Shown piece by piece: positions 17,084 through 25,649 of a stretch of 64,000 bases of DNA; position 1 is the stretch's first letter, and each line of letters begins with the position of its first letter. The position numbers and the translations under genes are program-made. The DNA lies in NCBI RefSeq assembly GCF_040567655.1, contig NZ_JBEXAC010000001.1, forward strand, positions 2,480,001 through 2,544,000, read 5' to 3'. Below the pieces are notes generated by a model that was not told where the DNA came from, searched no databases, and was given only the letters and a program-made list of their open reading frames with translations. Source of the stretch: Chitinophaga sp. H8. Its GTDB lineage: Bacteria > Bacteroidota > Bacteroidia > Chitinophagales > Chitinophagaceae.

Positions 17084-18388
17084 CTATGCAACTAAAGTAT
17101 CTCCCTTCCCTCTGCCGATCCGATATCCTTGTACAGCAAACCAACCAATGATGAGGTAACAGGGCACCACCAACCAATAAGCCTGTTGTGCATTATACTT
17201 ATCAGACAACCAACCGTAAATAAGGGGTAACACCGCTCCGCCACTGATAGCCATCACCATCAGCGAAGCACCTATTTTGGTAAATCTGCCCAACCCGCTG
17301 ATAGACAACGGCCAGATAGCAGGAAACATCACGGCATTGGCAAACCCCAGTAAAGCAACAAACAACACAGATACCAGCCCTGTGCTGAATATGGCTCCCA
17401 GTGCAAAAGCAACCCCCAGCAACGCTGCATATTTCAAGGCGTTTTGCTGACTGATGTACCTGGGGATCAACAGGATGCCCAGCAGGTATCCTACCAGCAT
17501 GCCAATCAGTGTAAAAGAAGTAAAGAATTTAGCAGCAGACATTTTAATACCCAGGTAAGTACCATAGCTAATAATGGTATTTCCTGCTATTACTTCTACA
17601 CCCACGTAAACAAACAGGGTAAATACGCCTAGCATCAGGTAAGGGAAATGAAAAACGCTTGTTTTAGTTACCTGGTCGGGGGAAGCTGTTATCTCTTCTT
17701 CCGGCGCATCTATTTCCGGCAATCCGGAACGATCTATTACAATAGCCAGTAATACCAGGATGACGGTAATAATGAAGTAAGGCAGCATTACCTTTTGTGC
17801 CAGGTGGTTTAAAGCAGCTGTTCTGGTTACTTCATCCATGTGTTCAATACTTGCGGTCAGCGCATCTGCATCACTTAATATAACTGCCCCTAATATTGCA
17901 GGAGCAATAATACCTGCCACCCCATTGCAGATTCCCATAATACTCATTCTTTTGGCAGCACTTTCCACATCGCCCAGGATCGTTACATAGGGATTAGAGG
18001 CTGTTTGCAGCACTGCTAACCCCGCCCCTTGTACGAATAATCCCAACAGGAAAATGCTGTACTCACGATGAAAAGCTGCTGGTATAAAAATAATAGACCC
18101 AGCAGCCACTCCTATCAATCCACAAGACATTCCCCGTTTATATCCGGTTATTTTCAATACCCAGGCAGAAGGAATGGCCATTACAAAATAAGAGATGTAA
18201 AATGCAAATGCTACCAGGTATGATTGAAAGTTATTCAGCTCACAAGCAATTTGCAAATAAGGAATGAGCACCGAGCTAAGCCATGTTACAAAACCAAAAA
18301 TAAAGAACAGGCTGCCAATGATTGCCAGCGGGCTCAGTCCAGCCTTTACCGGCAGGGTATTATCTATTTTAGCTGCTTCCAATGCCAA
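17084..18388 (-). CDS. FucP/GluP-type sugar:proton MFS permease
   Basis: A protein of 434 residues with about 12 hydrophobic segments. 'FFIFGFVTWLSSVLIPYLQ' near the start, 'QGAGLAVLQTASNPYVTILG' and 'NAVMFPAIWPLSISGLGRFT' are typical of the FucP/NagP branch of the major facilitator superfamily. Members import fucose, glucose/galactose or N-acetylglucosamine across the inner membrane. It follows the ceramidase-like gene by 5 bp, within a cluster holding MurQ and a BadF kinase. I infer import of GlcNAc or MurNAc (or a related sugar); the exact substrate cannot be read from sequence. Confidence 0.9.
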   Translation of the reverse strand: MALEAAKIDNTLPVKAGLSPLAIIGSLFFIFGFVTWLSSVLIPYLQIACELNNFQSYLVAFAFYISYFVMAIPSAWVLKITGYKRGMSCGLIGVAAGSIIFIPAAFHREYSIFLLGLFVQGAGLAVLQTASNPYVTILGDVESAAKRMSIMGICNGVAGIIAPAILGAVILSDADALTASIEHMDEVTRTAALNHLAQKVMLPYFIITVILVLLAIVIDRSGLPEIDAPEEEITASPDQVTKTSVFHFPYLMLGVFTLFVYVGVEVIAGNTIISYGTYLGIKMSAAKFFTSFTLIGMLVGYLLGILLIPRYISQQNALKYAALLGVAFALGAIFSTGLVSVLFVALLGFANAVMFPAIWPLSISGLGRFTKIGASLMVMAISGGAVLPLIYGWLSDKYNAQQAYWLVVPCYLIIGWFAVQGYRIGRGKGDTLVA

Positions 18389-18393
18389 TAATT

Positions 18394-20316
18394 TTAGTAG
18401 TTGTTCAATTTGATCTTGTTCAGAATGGTTTCATACACATTTTCAGGAAACACGCAAGGCTGTGCATACCAAAGGAAAGAGCCATGCCCTTCATAGCCTC
18501 CTGCCTGTATATGTCTGCTGGTAGGCAGATAACTCGCGATATCATTACAATATCCGGCTACGCTTACCAATTTCCCCGGCCAGAGTTTTTTGATCCCGAT
18601 GCTATAATCCGTTACTACTTCCCTTGATAGTCCTACCAGTTTCCAGTTGCCGATATTAATCGTTTGTACATAAACGGGCATCGTAGCGGGCATTGTCCCC
18701 TCCCGTTCCTGTTTCAGCATCAGATTGGCCCAACGCACATTTTTCTCTGCTTCCACATCTCCCACATGCGGTTCATTAGCGGTTTTAAAGGCTACAACCT
18801 GATCATGCGGCATAGGCGTGACTGGAAAATGGAGCGAATCAAAATGATACGAAATAGTACCTGTAACAGGCTGTAACTGTCCATCCAAAACATGCATTAC
18901 ATCGGCTGCCAAAGCCTGTCCTGTTTTAATATGACTGCCTTCTTTAGGATTAATATCCCCCGCACATCCCTGTAAAAAAAGCGCATGGCTGATCCCTTTA
19001 CTTTCCAGCGTTTGGCGGCTTATTGCCGGATAGTTGGCACTGATGGTAACATTCCCCGTTGGCTCTGTATTAAACACCGGATGGCAACCAGCCAGGAATA
19101 AAACAGTTTTTTGCTGATTATCTTTCCGCACCGCCATGATAATGTCCACATCATCATCATAAGGGATGGGGGCTGTAGTAAGACTACGGTTGCGCCCAAT
19201 TGCAGTTTTACCTCTGCCAAAGGACAACGTAGCAGGTGCCCTGTTTTGAAGTGCTTCCCCAACAGCCTTGATAATTGCCGGCTTCATTGTTCCAAACAGA
19301 TAATCATTATCCGGCAGTTGTCCATGCGGGTTCCAGGTAACGTAACGCTGGCCCAGCGGAGAATAATGTGTATGCGACGCATTGATCAACACCGCAGCAG
19401 CAGGCAGGTGATATTTGGCTGCGATTTCCTTTTTAATAGTACTGATCACATCATAGTCAAAGCCACAAACATCCACCCCTGCCATCACCACCGTTTGCTT
19501 GCCGGCAGAAACAGCCATAGCAGAAACGGCCATCAGTCCTTCTGTCTGGTGCCGGGCAATCCATACCTGCTTTGCAGTATCACAACCAAACAAACGATGT
19601 CCCGCTATGGCGATCTGGCTTATCTTTTCGTTATACCCGATCCCGTTATAACGGGCTATTTTAAGCCATCCGGTATCCTTTGCGGGATTAAATTTCCACA
19701 ATTCATTCTGCGACAGCAGGGCATACAGACAATCTTTATAAGCTGCCAGCCCGGTAATACCATCCAGGGTTGTTATTTCCCGCCAGTTTAATCCCGCTGC
19801 AGAATGCGCCGCCGCCAGCACATGACCATCGGCGTTTGCCACATACAATACATTGTTCAACACTGTCATGGCTACCGCGTTCGTTGCCGTACCAATCTTC
19901 TTCCAGGCTGATTTACCAGGATAATTCGTCACCAGTACATCCCCACCAGTATTCACTCCATACAACCGTTTTCCCCAGCCCGCTATCAGCTTCAGGTCAG
20001 TTCCGCTGCCTGCCTTTTTCCATACTAAAGGACTATCGGTAGCGGCAGCAGTGAATAAAGCATTGTTACTCAGTTTCAGTAATGAATTACCCATTCCGGT
20101 AAATGCAGTCCCCTCTGCTGCTGCTCCTCTTTTGATCCATTCCAGGCTGAACCGGCCTTCCCGCGGAGCACCATAGCCAGCCAGCGCCAATGAAAAAGGA
20201 TAGTGCTGTGGCTCAATGCTTACCCTGGAAAACCCCGCCTTGTATACCTCCTGTGCCTTTGCGGTAAATGAGTTTGCAGTCAGCAGATAAAAGAATAACA
20301 ATGCTATCAATGGCAT
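18394..20316 (-). CDS. Neutral/alkaline ceramidase-like protein with beta-propeller insertion
   Basis: A protein of 640 residues with a signal peptide. It starts like neutral ceramidases ('YKAGFSRVSIEPQHYPFSLALAGYG') and resumes that fold at ~270 with 'TVVMAGVDVCGFDYDVI', 'INASHTHYSPLG' (~313, zinc-type His motif), 'FLAGCHPVF' and 'FLQGCAGDINP'. Residues ~60-260 are an insertion of repeats such as 'VAMTVLNNVLYVANADGHVLAA' and 'KISQIAIAGHRLFGCDTAKQVW', which look like a tectonin/tachylectin-type propeller. Ceramidases hydrolyse N-acyl bonds of ceramides; the bacterial PUL members may instead act on N-acylated sugars or lipids. It lies 5 bp from the permease and 54 bp after the DegT gene. Confidence 0.82.
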   Translation of the reverse strand: MPLIALLFFYLLTANSFTAKAQEVYKAGFSRVSIEPQHYPFSLALAGYGAPREGRFSLEWIKRGAAAEGTAFTGMGNSLLKLSNNALFTAAATDSPLVWKKAGSGTDLKLIAGWGKRLYGVNTGGDVLVTNYPGKSAWKKIGTATNAVAMTVLNNVLYVANADGHVLAAAHSAAGLNWREITTLDGITGLAAYKDCLYALLSQNELWKFNPAKDTGWLKIARYNGIGYNEKISQIAIAGHRLFGCDTAKQVWIARHQTEGLMAVSAMAVSAGKQTVVMAGVDVCGFDYDVISTIKKEIAAKYHLPAAAVLINASHTHYSPLGQRYVTWNPHGQLPDNDYLFGTMKPAIIKAVGEALQNRAPATLSFGRGKTAIGRNRSLTTAPIPYDDDVDIIMAVRKDNQQKTVLFLAGCHPVFNTEPTGNVTISANYPAISRQTLESKGISHALFLQGCAGDINPKEGSHIKTGQALAADVMHVLDGQLQPVTGTISYHFDSLHFPVTPMPHDQVVAFKTANEPHVGDVEAEKNVRWANLMLKQEREGTMPATMPVYVQTINIGNWKLVGLSREVVTDYSIGIKKLWPGKLVSVAGYCNDIASYLPTSRHIQAGGYEGHGSFLWYAQPCVFPENVYETILNKIKLNNY

Positions 20317-20370
20317 AATCAGTAAATATTTAAGTGAAAATTGTTAGTAAATGACTGGTGACGATCACGC

Positions 20371-21723
20371 TTAAGCTTTAGACAAGGCTTTAGCATTCTT
20401 CTGTATTTTTCTGATAGCCGTAGCGATCTGTTCCATATCTGTTCTGGTACCCAGCAGCATGTTCTGGAAAAACCAAACGGCCTGTTCGCCGGTGAGTTTA
20501 TCATTTTGCGGACATGCATTTCTTTCCTGCCATTCCTTCATTGTCTTCTCTCCGTAGATCTTCAGGTAATGTTTATTTTGTGCCAGCCCGGTTACATAGG
20601 TATCCCGGTTCATAGGGCCATAACCACTATCACAAGGCACCCCTTCCGCCTGCAGTGCTTTCAGGAAAGTGGCTCTTGGCAATCCTGAAAAGAATGCTTT
20701 ATCATAGCGGAACATATAAAGATGGAATGCGCTCATAGTGGTACCCTCATACAGTTTGGCAGGATAAATGCCCTTTATTCCGTTGAGCAGGGAAGTAAGG
20801 TAAGCTGCGTTTTCCGCCCGGCGTTTTGTTTGTGCCTGCAGGCGGGTCATCTGTGCCAGTAAGAGATTACCCTGAAACTCTGTCAACCTTACGTTAGTAG
20901 CACGTGTACCAGCACCTGGTGTATAGGCAGTTGTTTGTCCGCCCTGACCCTGGTTATGGAAACCATAACAGGTTTGAGCAAAAGCATCATCGTTGGTGAT
21001 GATGGCTCCACCTTCCGCGCAATTCAGGTTTTTGGATGCCTGGAAACTAAATGCACCAGCCAGTCCGTAATTCCCCACCTTCCTGCCTTTCCACTCTGCC
21101 AGGTGAGCCTGGCAGGCGTCTTCTACCAACGGAATATTTGCTTTTTGCGCAATAGATAACAGCTGATCTATATTTGCAGGAGAACCGCCTATATGCACCG
21201 GCATAATGATCTTCGTTTGCGGGGTAATAGCCGCTGCCACCTTTGTGGGGTCTATCTGGAAACTCTCAATATCTGTGTCTGCAAATATGGGTAATGCATA
21301 GTTCAATACCACAACATTATAAGTAGCTACGAAAGTATATACCGGAATAATCACCTCGTCACCAGGCCCCAGGTCTAACGCACCCAGGATGGTATAGAGG
21401 GCACTGGTACCGCTGGAAACACCCAGGCTATGTTTTGCGCCAAAAACCTTTGCATATTCTCTTTCAAAATTAGCGACAACATTGCCTCCCAAACGCCCCC
21501 ACACACCGCTTTTCAATACATCTGTCACTGCTTTTTCTTCTGTTTGATCAAATATGGGCCAACCGGAAAATTCCCATGGGCGGGCTTGTGGGCCACCTAA
21601 TAAAGCAGGCTTTGCATTATCGCTGCTCCCTCTTGCAATACTTGGGAGATGCATGGCCATGCCTGCCCCTACAATGGACAAGGTATTGATAAATGATCTG
21701 CGGCTGAATTTATTGTTTTCCAT
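20371..21723 (-). CDS. DegT/DnrJ/EryC1/StrS-family aminotransferase with Tat-type leader
   Basis: A protein of 450 residues. The N-terminus MENNKFSRRSFINTLSIVGAG has a twin-arginine motif (SRRSF) and a hydrophobic stretch, so it is probably exported. From residue ~35 it is a DegT/DnrJ aminotransferase: 'LGVSSGTSALYTILGAL', 'EVIIPVYTFVATYN', 'PLVEDACQAHLAEWKG', and 'SFQASKNLNCAEGGA' with the PLP lysine at about residue 230. These enzymes transfer amino groups to keto-sugars, normally in the cytoplasm. An exported copy in a sugar-utilisation cluster may have a different role. It sits between murQ and the ceramidase-like gene. Confidence 0.88.
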   Translation of the reverse strand: MENNKFSRRSFINTLSIVGAGMAMHLPSIARGSSDNAKPALLGGPQARPWEFSGWPIFDQTEEKAVTDVLKSGVWGRLGGNVVANFEREYAKVFGAKHSLGVSSGTSALYTILGALDLGPGDEVIIPVYTFVATYNVVVLNYALPIFADTDIESFQIDPTKVAAAITPQTKIIMPVHIGGSPANIDQLLSIAQKANIPLVEDACQAHLAEWKGRKVGNYGLAGAFSFQASKNLNCAEGGAIITNDDAFAQTCYGFHNQGQGGQTTAYTPGAGTRATNVRLTEFQGNLLLAQMTRLQAQTKRRAENAAYLTSLLNGIKGIYPAKLYEGTTMSAFHLYMFRYDKAFFSGLPRATFLKALQAEGVPCDSGYGPMNRDTYVTGLAQNKHYLKIYGEKTMKEWQERNACPQNDKLTGEQAVWFFQNMLLGTRTDMEQIATAIRKIQKNAKALSKA

Positions 21724-21752
21724 ATTTCCAGTATTTTTTTAATGAATTGATG

Positions 21753-22571
21753 TTAGTGAGGAATATTTTTCAGTTTATCTAATGCATTTTTTACACTACC
21801 ACTTTCCAGCAGCATAGTTTTAGCAGCGTCATAATCCGGGATCTGCGCTTTTTCCATCAGCATTTTCACTGCCCTGTCTGTAATTTTATCGTTGATCAGT
21901 TTTACATTTACCATGCTGTTACCTTCTACCCTGTCGAGCTTTATCATAACGGTGGTGGAGATCATATCAAACAGCATTTTTTGTGCAGTGCCACATTTCA
22001 TGCGGGTGCTGCCGGTAATAAATTCCGGTCCGGTAACTACTTCTACCGGCAAGTCGGCCGCCGCTGCAATAGGTGACCCCGGGTTGCTCACAATACACCC
22101 TGTGGTAACACCCATACTACGGCATAATTTTAAGCCCTCCAATACAAAAGGAGTAGAACCACTGGCAGAAATACCAATAACGATATCTTTATCCGTTAGG
22201 TTTTCCTGTCTCAGCCTGCTGATTGCTTCCGCTGTATCATCTTCTTTCTCTTCAGGAGCATTAGCCAGGTTTTCTATTCCTCCGGCCAGGATCACATTTA
22301 CTTTTCCTTTGGGGATACCGAATGTAGTAGGCAATTCAATTACATCCAGGACAGAAAGACGACCTCCACTGCCGGCCCCAATATAAAACATGCGGCCGTC
22401 ACTTTTCAGTTTCTCAATAATAACAGTAATCAACCTGCTTACCTGTGGCAACGCTTTTTTAATCGCTGTAGCTACAGTAGCATCTTCGTCGTTGATATGC
22501 GTAATCAGTTCATCAACGGATTTGGTTTCCAAATGGTCATACCGGGAGGGGTGTTCTGTAATACGTGTCAT
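21753..22571 (-). CDS. murQ: N-acetylmuramic acid 6-phosphate etherase
   Basis: A protein of 272 residues with the SIS fold and the MurQ signatures 'FYIGAGSGGRLSVLDVIELP', 'DIVIGISASGSTPFV', 'SNPGSPIAAAADLPVEVVTGPEFITGSTRMKCGTAQKM' and 'MVNVKLINDKITDRA' (quoted in part). MurQ cleaves the lactyl ether of MurNAc 6-phosphate, giving GlcNAc 6-phosphate and D-lactate in the cytoplasm, the key step in using cell-wall muramic acid. It is slightly shorter than the E. coli enzyme. Its place in a SusCD operon, with a BadF-type kinase divergently encoded, suggests that the cluster brings in MurNAc-containing sugars, which the kinase phosphorylates for MurQ. Confidence 0.95.
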   Translation of the reverse strand: MTRITEHPSRYDHLETKSVDELITHINDEDATVATAIKKALPQVSRLITVIIEKLKSDGRMFYIGAGSGGRLSVLDVIELPTTFGIPKGKVNVILAGGIENLANAPEEKEDDTAEAISRLRQENLTDKDIVIGISASGSTPFVLEGLKLCRSMGVTTGCIVSNPGSPIAAAADLPVEVVTGPEFITGSTRMKCGTAQKMLFDMISTTVMIKLDRVEGNSMVNVKLINDKITDRAVKMLMEKAQIPDYDAAKTMLLESGSVKNALDKLKNIPH

Positions 22572-22603
22572 TGTTTCTTATATTTTGAATTGCTAAATAT
22601 GCT

Positions 22604-23806
22604 TTATTTCAAAGGCCACAGTCCGTTAGGGTTAAACTTGTAACGCCACAACTCTCCCTGCGCATCCTGCCCAAGCAAATCCGTACCTGATGGTATTACG
22701 TTTACATACATATCCCAGCCACTTCCTACCTGCACCCTGCTGCCAAACACACCATTCTCGGTTAAAGGGTATTGCCACATGTTTCCGTTTGCCTCAATGG
22801 CTATGAGGGCATCTCCATATGGAAAAATATTAACAAACGTATTCCAGCCAGCACCTATACCACTGATATTGCCATAATCAAAAGACCCATCTTCCTTTAA
22901 GGGATATTTTGTCATGTTGCCCGCAGCATCAATACCTAAGAGCAACCCCTTGTAGGGAATTATCTTTGAGAAAATGCTCCAGCCAAAACCCACCGTTACC
23001 CCCTGACCTAAATTTCCATTGGGATCAATCCCGAATTGTACAATATCCTGGCCGCCATCCTTATTTCGTGCTATTAACCTGTTGCCTCCATAATAAAAAG
23101 CCAGATTAAAAGCATCCCATCCGGCACCTATGGTAGCTGGTGTTGTATTATACACCCCTGCAGCATCCGGTTTATAAAGCAGTAAGTTGCCATTGGCTGG
23201 ATCTCTTCTGATCAATTTATCATTGAACCCAATCAGGAAACTACCTCCTGCAGCACCAAAGGAGGCTGCTTTTTCCCGGGGTACCTCTCCTGGTGCATAA
23301 GACCCTGTAACCAGAAAATAAGTAGTTTTCAAAGCCTCGTTCACGTTAGTTTTCCCTCCGGCATCCTGCATCGTTACCGCCAGCATATAGGTTTTAAAAG
23401 GCTCTATAAATCCTTTGCTTTTGATGATGAGGTTTAATGCACCTGTAGAATGTTGTCCGGCACCAATCACTGCAGCTGATTGCTCCAGGGCATAACTTCC
23501 TTCCGGCATCATGGTATAGTCTGTGCCATGCGCTAAATTATAGGCATCTACTGCAGCAGGCAACACGCTGAAACTAACGGACACATCAACAGATGCAGGG
23601 GAAATCCCTCCCAGGAAAGCACTGTAAGTGATGGTATCTGGTTGATCAGTAATGCTGACCCGGTTTTCCACCGGATTCCGGGTGGCTTGCGGCATATATA
23701 CCTTTGCGTAATTGTCCGCTCCCGGGAAATCCGATTTTACCGGTACATCTTTATTACAGGCTATCAGCATCGTGGCCGTTAAAGCCGCTAATATTAACTT
23801 GTTCAT
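22604..23806 (-). CDS. DUF1735 surface lipoprotein with tachylectin-like propeller
   Basis: A protein of 400 residues. The leader MNKLILAALTATMLIACNKD has a lipobox (LIAC), so it is a lipoprotein, in this context likely exposed on the cell surface. Residues ~25-160 form a DUF1735/BT_3987-like beta-sandwich, often found next to SusD. Residues ~185-400 are five or so repeats such as 'IGAGWDAFNLAFYYGGNRLIARN' and 'GSGWDMYVNVIPSGTDLLGQDAQGELW', which match tachylectin-2, a five-bladed propeller lectin known to bind GlcNAc and GalNAc. It lies 21 bp after susD and probably captures the amino-sugar ligand for the SusCD complex. Confidence 0.85.
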   Translation of the reverse strand: MNKLILAALTATMLIACNKDVPVKSDFPGADNYAKVYMPQATRNPVENRVSITDQPDTITYSAFLGGISPASVDVSVSFSVLPAAVDAYNLAHGTDYTMMPEGSYALEQSAAVIGAGQHSTGALNLIIKSKGFIEPFKTYMLAVTMQDAGGKTNVNEALKTTYFLVTGSYAPGEVPREKAASFGAAGGSFLIGFNDKLIRRDPANGNLLLYKPDAAGVYNTTPATIGAGWDAFNLAFYYGGNRLIARNKDGGQDIVQFGIDPNGNLGQGVTVGFGWSIFSKIIPYKGLLLGIDAAGNMTKYPLKEDGSFDYGNISGIGAGWNTFVNIFPYGDALIAIEANGNMWQYPLTENGVFGSRVQVGSGWDMYVNVIPSGTDLLGQDAQGELWRYKFNPNGLWPLK

Positions 23807-23827
23807 GTTATTACAATTTAAGTAAGC

Positions 23828-25618
23828 TTACCAGCCTGGATTTTGAATCAGATTAGGTGATCTGTCGATTTCTCCTTGTGGAATTGGAAACAAATAGTGT
23901 GTAGGTGCATTGAACACCCGTTTTTCAATAAGCGTACGTTTGTAATACGCTTCATCCTGCAGGCTGTTACCAGCACTCACATTCATACCATACACTTCTG
24001 CATTATCTGTTTGCGCGGCTGTTTTCCAGCGGTGGCAATCGAAGAAACGATGCGATTCATAAGACAATTCTATTCTGCGCTCCTGTCTGATACGCGCCCT
24101 CATCTGAGTAGCATTCAACCCGGTAGGTAACTCCGGCATTCCTGCCCGTGTGCGGATAGCATTTACATACTTATATACATCCGCTACCGGACCAGCAGCT
24201 TCATTCAGTGCTTCTGCATAGTTAAGGTACATTTCACCCAGCCGGAAAAAGATCCAGGTTTTAAGCGAAAACTTACCTTGGGCGATTACAGAAGTAGGAT
24301 CCAGAAATTTCTTCACCAGGTAACCGGTAGTATTATAATCACGGCCAGCATTTCCCCTGCCATCAGCGCCCGTTTGCCAGAATTGTAATTGGCGGTCGAT
24401 AAAAAAGGCACCATTAAAATTAATAGAAGCATAGAATCTGGGATCCCGGTGCACATACATATTTCTTACACCTGCCATCCAGCGCCCCGCCATTGCATCC
24501 GTTGCAAAACCGGCTTCCTGATAACCGGAGGCTGTGTTAATAATGGGCGATCCATCAGCGGTATAACCTGTAATCGGCGCCAGGCCATTATCCATCTCAT
24601 AAGCATCCACCTGTGCCTGTGTAGGGTTCCACCCGTTCCAACCACCCAGGCTTCCCGGAAATGCACATTTCTCCATCCAGCCGTCCCGGCCACAATTCCT
24701 GGCAAACAAGACCTCTGAATTATTATTTTCAATAAATAACTGCTGGTAATTTTTTACGGGATCTGTATACTTTTTAAAGAGTTCATACCCTGCAGCCTCA
24801 CATTTATCAATACACTCTTTGGCAGCAGCCGCTGCAAGCGTCCATTTTTGTGCATCATGTGTTTCAGGAAAAAGCTTTGTGCCCTCTTTATCTGTAAAAG
24901 CAGCATAATCACTATTCCCGTTCCAGATAGGGCTGGCCCGTTGCAGCAACAGCCTGGCTTTTAAAGCAAGTGCAGCTGCAGCTGTAGGACGGCCCAACAA
25001 GCGGTCGCTCTCCAATGTCATAGGTAATAAAGTAATTACCCGGTCGCATTCTCTCAGAATAAAATTGATACAGCTATCCAATGGTGCTCTTTTGTATTGC
25101 GTAAAATCATCGGCTATACCCGCTGCATAATCCATAATAGGTACCCCCCCGTAGATTCGTACTAAATTGTAATGATAATAAGCCCGCAGAAAAAGAGCTT
25201 CCCCAATCCAATGATCTCTTATTGCTGTAGTAAACTCATTATCAATGGGCGTAATTGGAATGTGCTTCAGGAAAATATTGGCTTTTCTGATCCCTTCATA
25301 CATATTTTTCCATATCTGACCATTCACATTGTAAGCATTCCAGGAGCCTTTATTCATCAGCTTGGAGAACTTCTCCGGCCAGGGCACATTCATTTCATCT
25401 GAAGCAATAATAAAAGGATTAGGCTCACCCATATCCGTAAAATAGATCCCAAGCGGTAATCCGGCATAGATATCTGTTAAAAATGCTTCTGCATAGGTTC
25501 TTTTCTCAAATGCAGCTTCTATTGTGATATCTTCATCGGGAGATTTATCCAGGAAGTTTTTTGAGCAAGACGTGACTGCTATCAACATAGCTAAGAAAAA
25601 GTAAGTATAACACTTCAT
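23828..25618 (-). CDS. SusD/RagB-family nutrient-binding outer-membrane lipoprotein
   Basis: A protein of 596 residues with leader MKCYTYFFLAMLIAVTSCSKN and lipobox TSC. It has the SusD pattern: 'FLDKSPDEDITIEAAF' after the signal, TPR-like helices such as 'GEALFLRAYYHYNLVRIYGGVPI' and 'RPTAAAALALKARLLLQRA', and the C-terminal 'IRQERRIELSYESHRFFDCHRW' and 'YLFPIPQGEIDRSPNLIQNPGW'. SusD proteins form the lid of the SusC channel and bind the glycan. It lies 31 bp after susC. Confidence 0.95.
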   Translation of the reverse strand: MKCYTYFFLAMLIAVTSCSKNFLDKSPDEDITIEAAFEKRTYAEAFLTDIYAGLPLGIYFTDMGEPNPFIIASDEMNVPWPEKFSKLMNKGSWNAYNVNGQIWKNMYEGIRKANIFLKHIPITPIDNEFTTAIRDHWIGEALFLRAYYHYNLVRIYGGVPIMDYAAGIADDFTQYKRAPLDSCINFILRECDRVITLLPMTLESDRLLGRPTAAAALALKARLLLQRASPIWNGNSDYAAFTDKEGTKLFPETHDAQKWTLAAAAAKECIDKCEAAGYELFKKYTDPVKNYQQLFIENNNSEVLFARNCGRDGWMEKCAFPGSLGGWNGWNPTQAQVDAYEMDNGLAPITGYTADGSPIINTASGYQEAGFATDAMAGRWMAGVRNMYVHRDPRFYASINFNGAFFIDRQLQFWQTGADGRGNAGRDYNTTGYLVKKFLDPTSVIAQGKFSLKTWIFFRLGEMYLNYAEALNEAAGPVADVYKYVNAIRTRAGMPELPTGLNATQMRARIRQERRIELSYESHRFFDCHRWKTAAQTDNAEVYGMNVSAGNSLQDEAYYKRTLIEKRVFNAPTHYLFPIPQGEIDRSPNLIQNPGW

Positions 25619-25649
25619 ACCAAAGAATATTTAGATGTTGATAATTTCA

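Noticed and set aside
19111..19791. 226-codon plus-strand ORF inside the ceramidase-like gene
   Set aside because: Antisense to recognised ceramidase motifs; no known domain.
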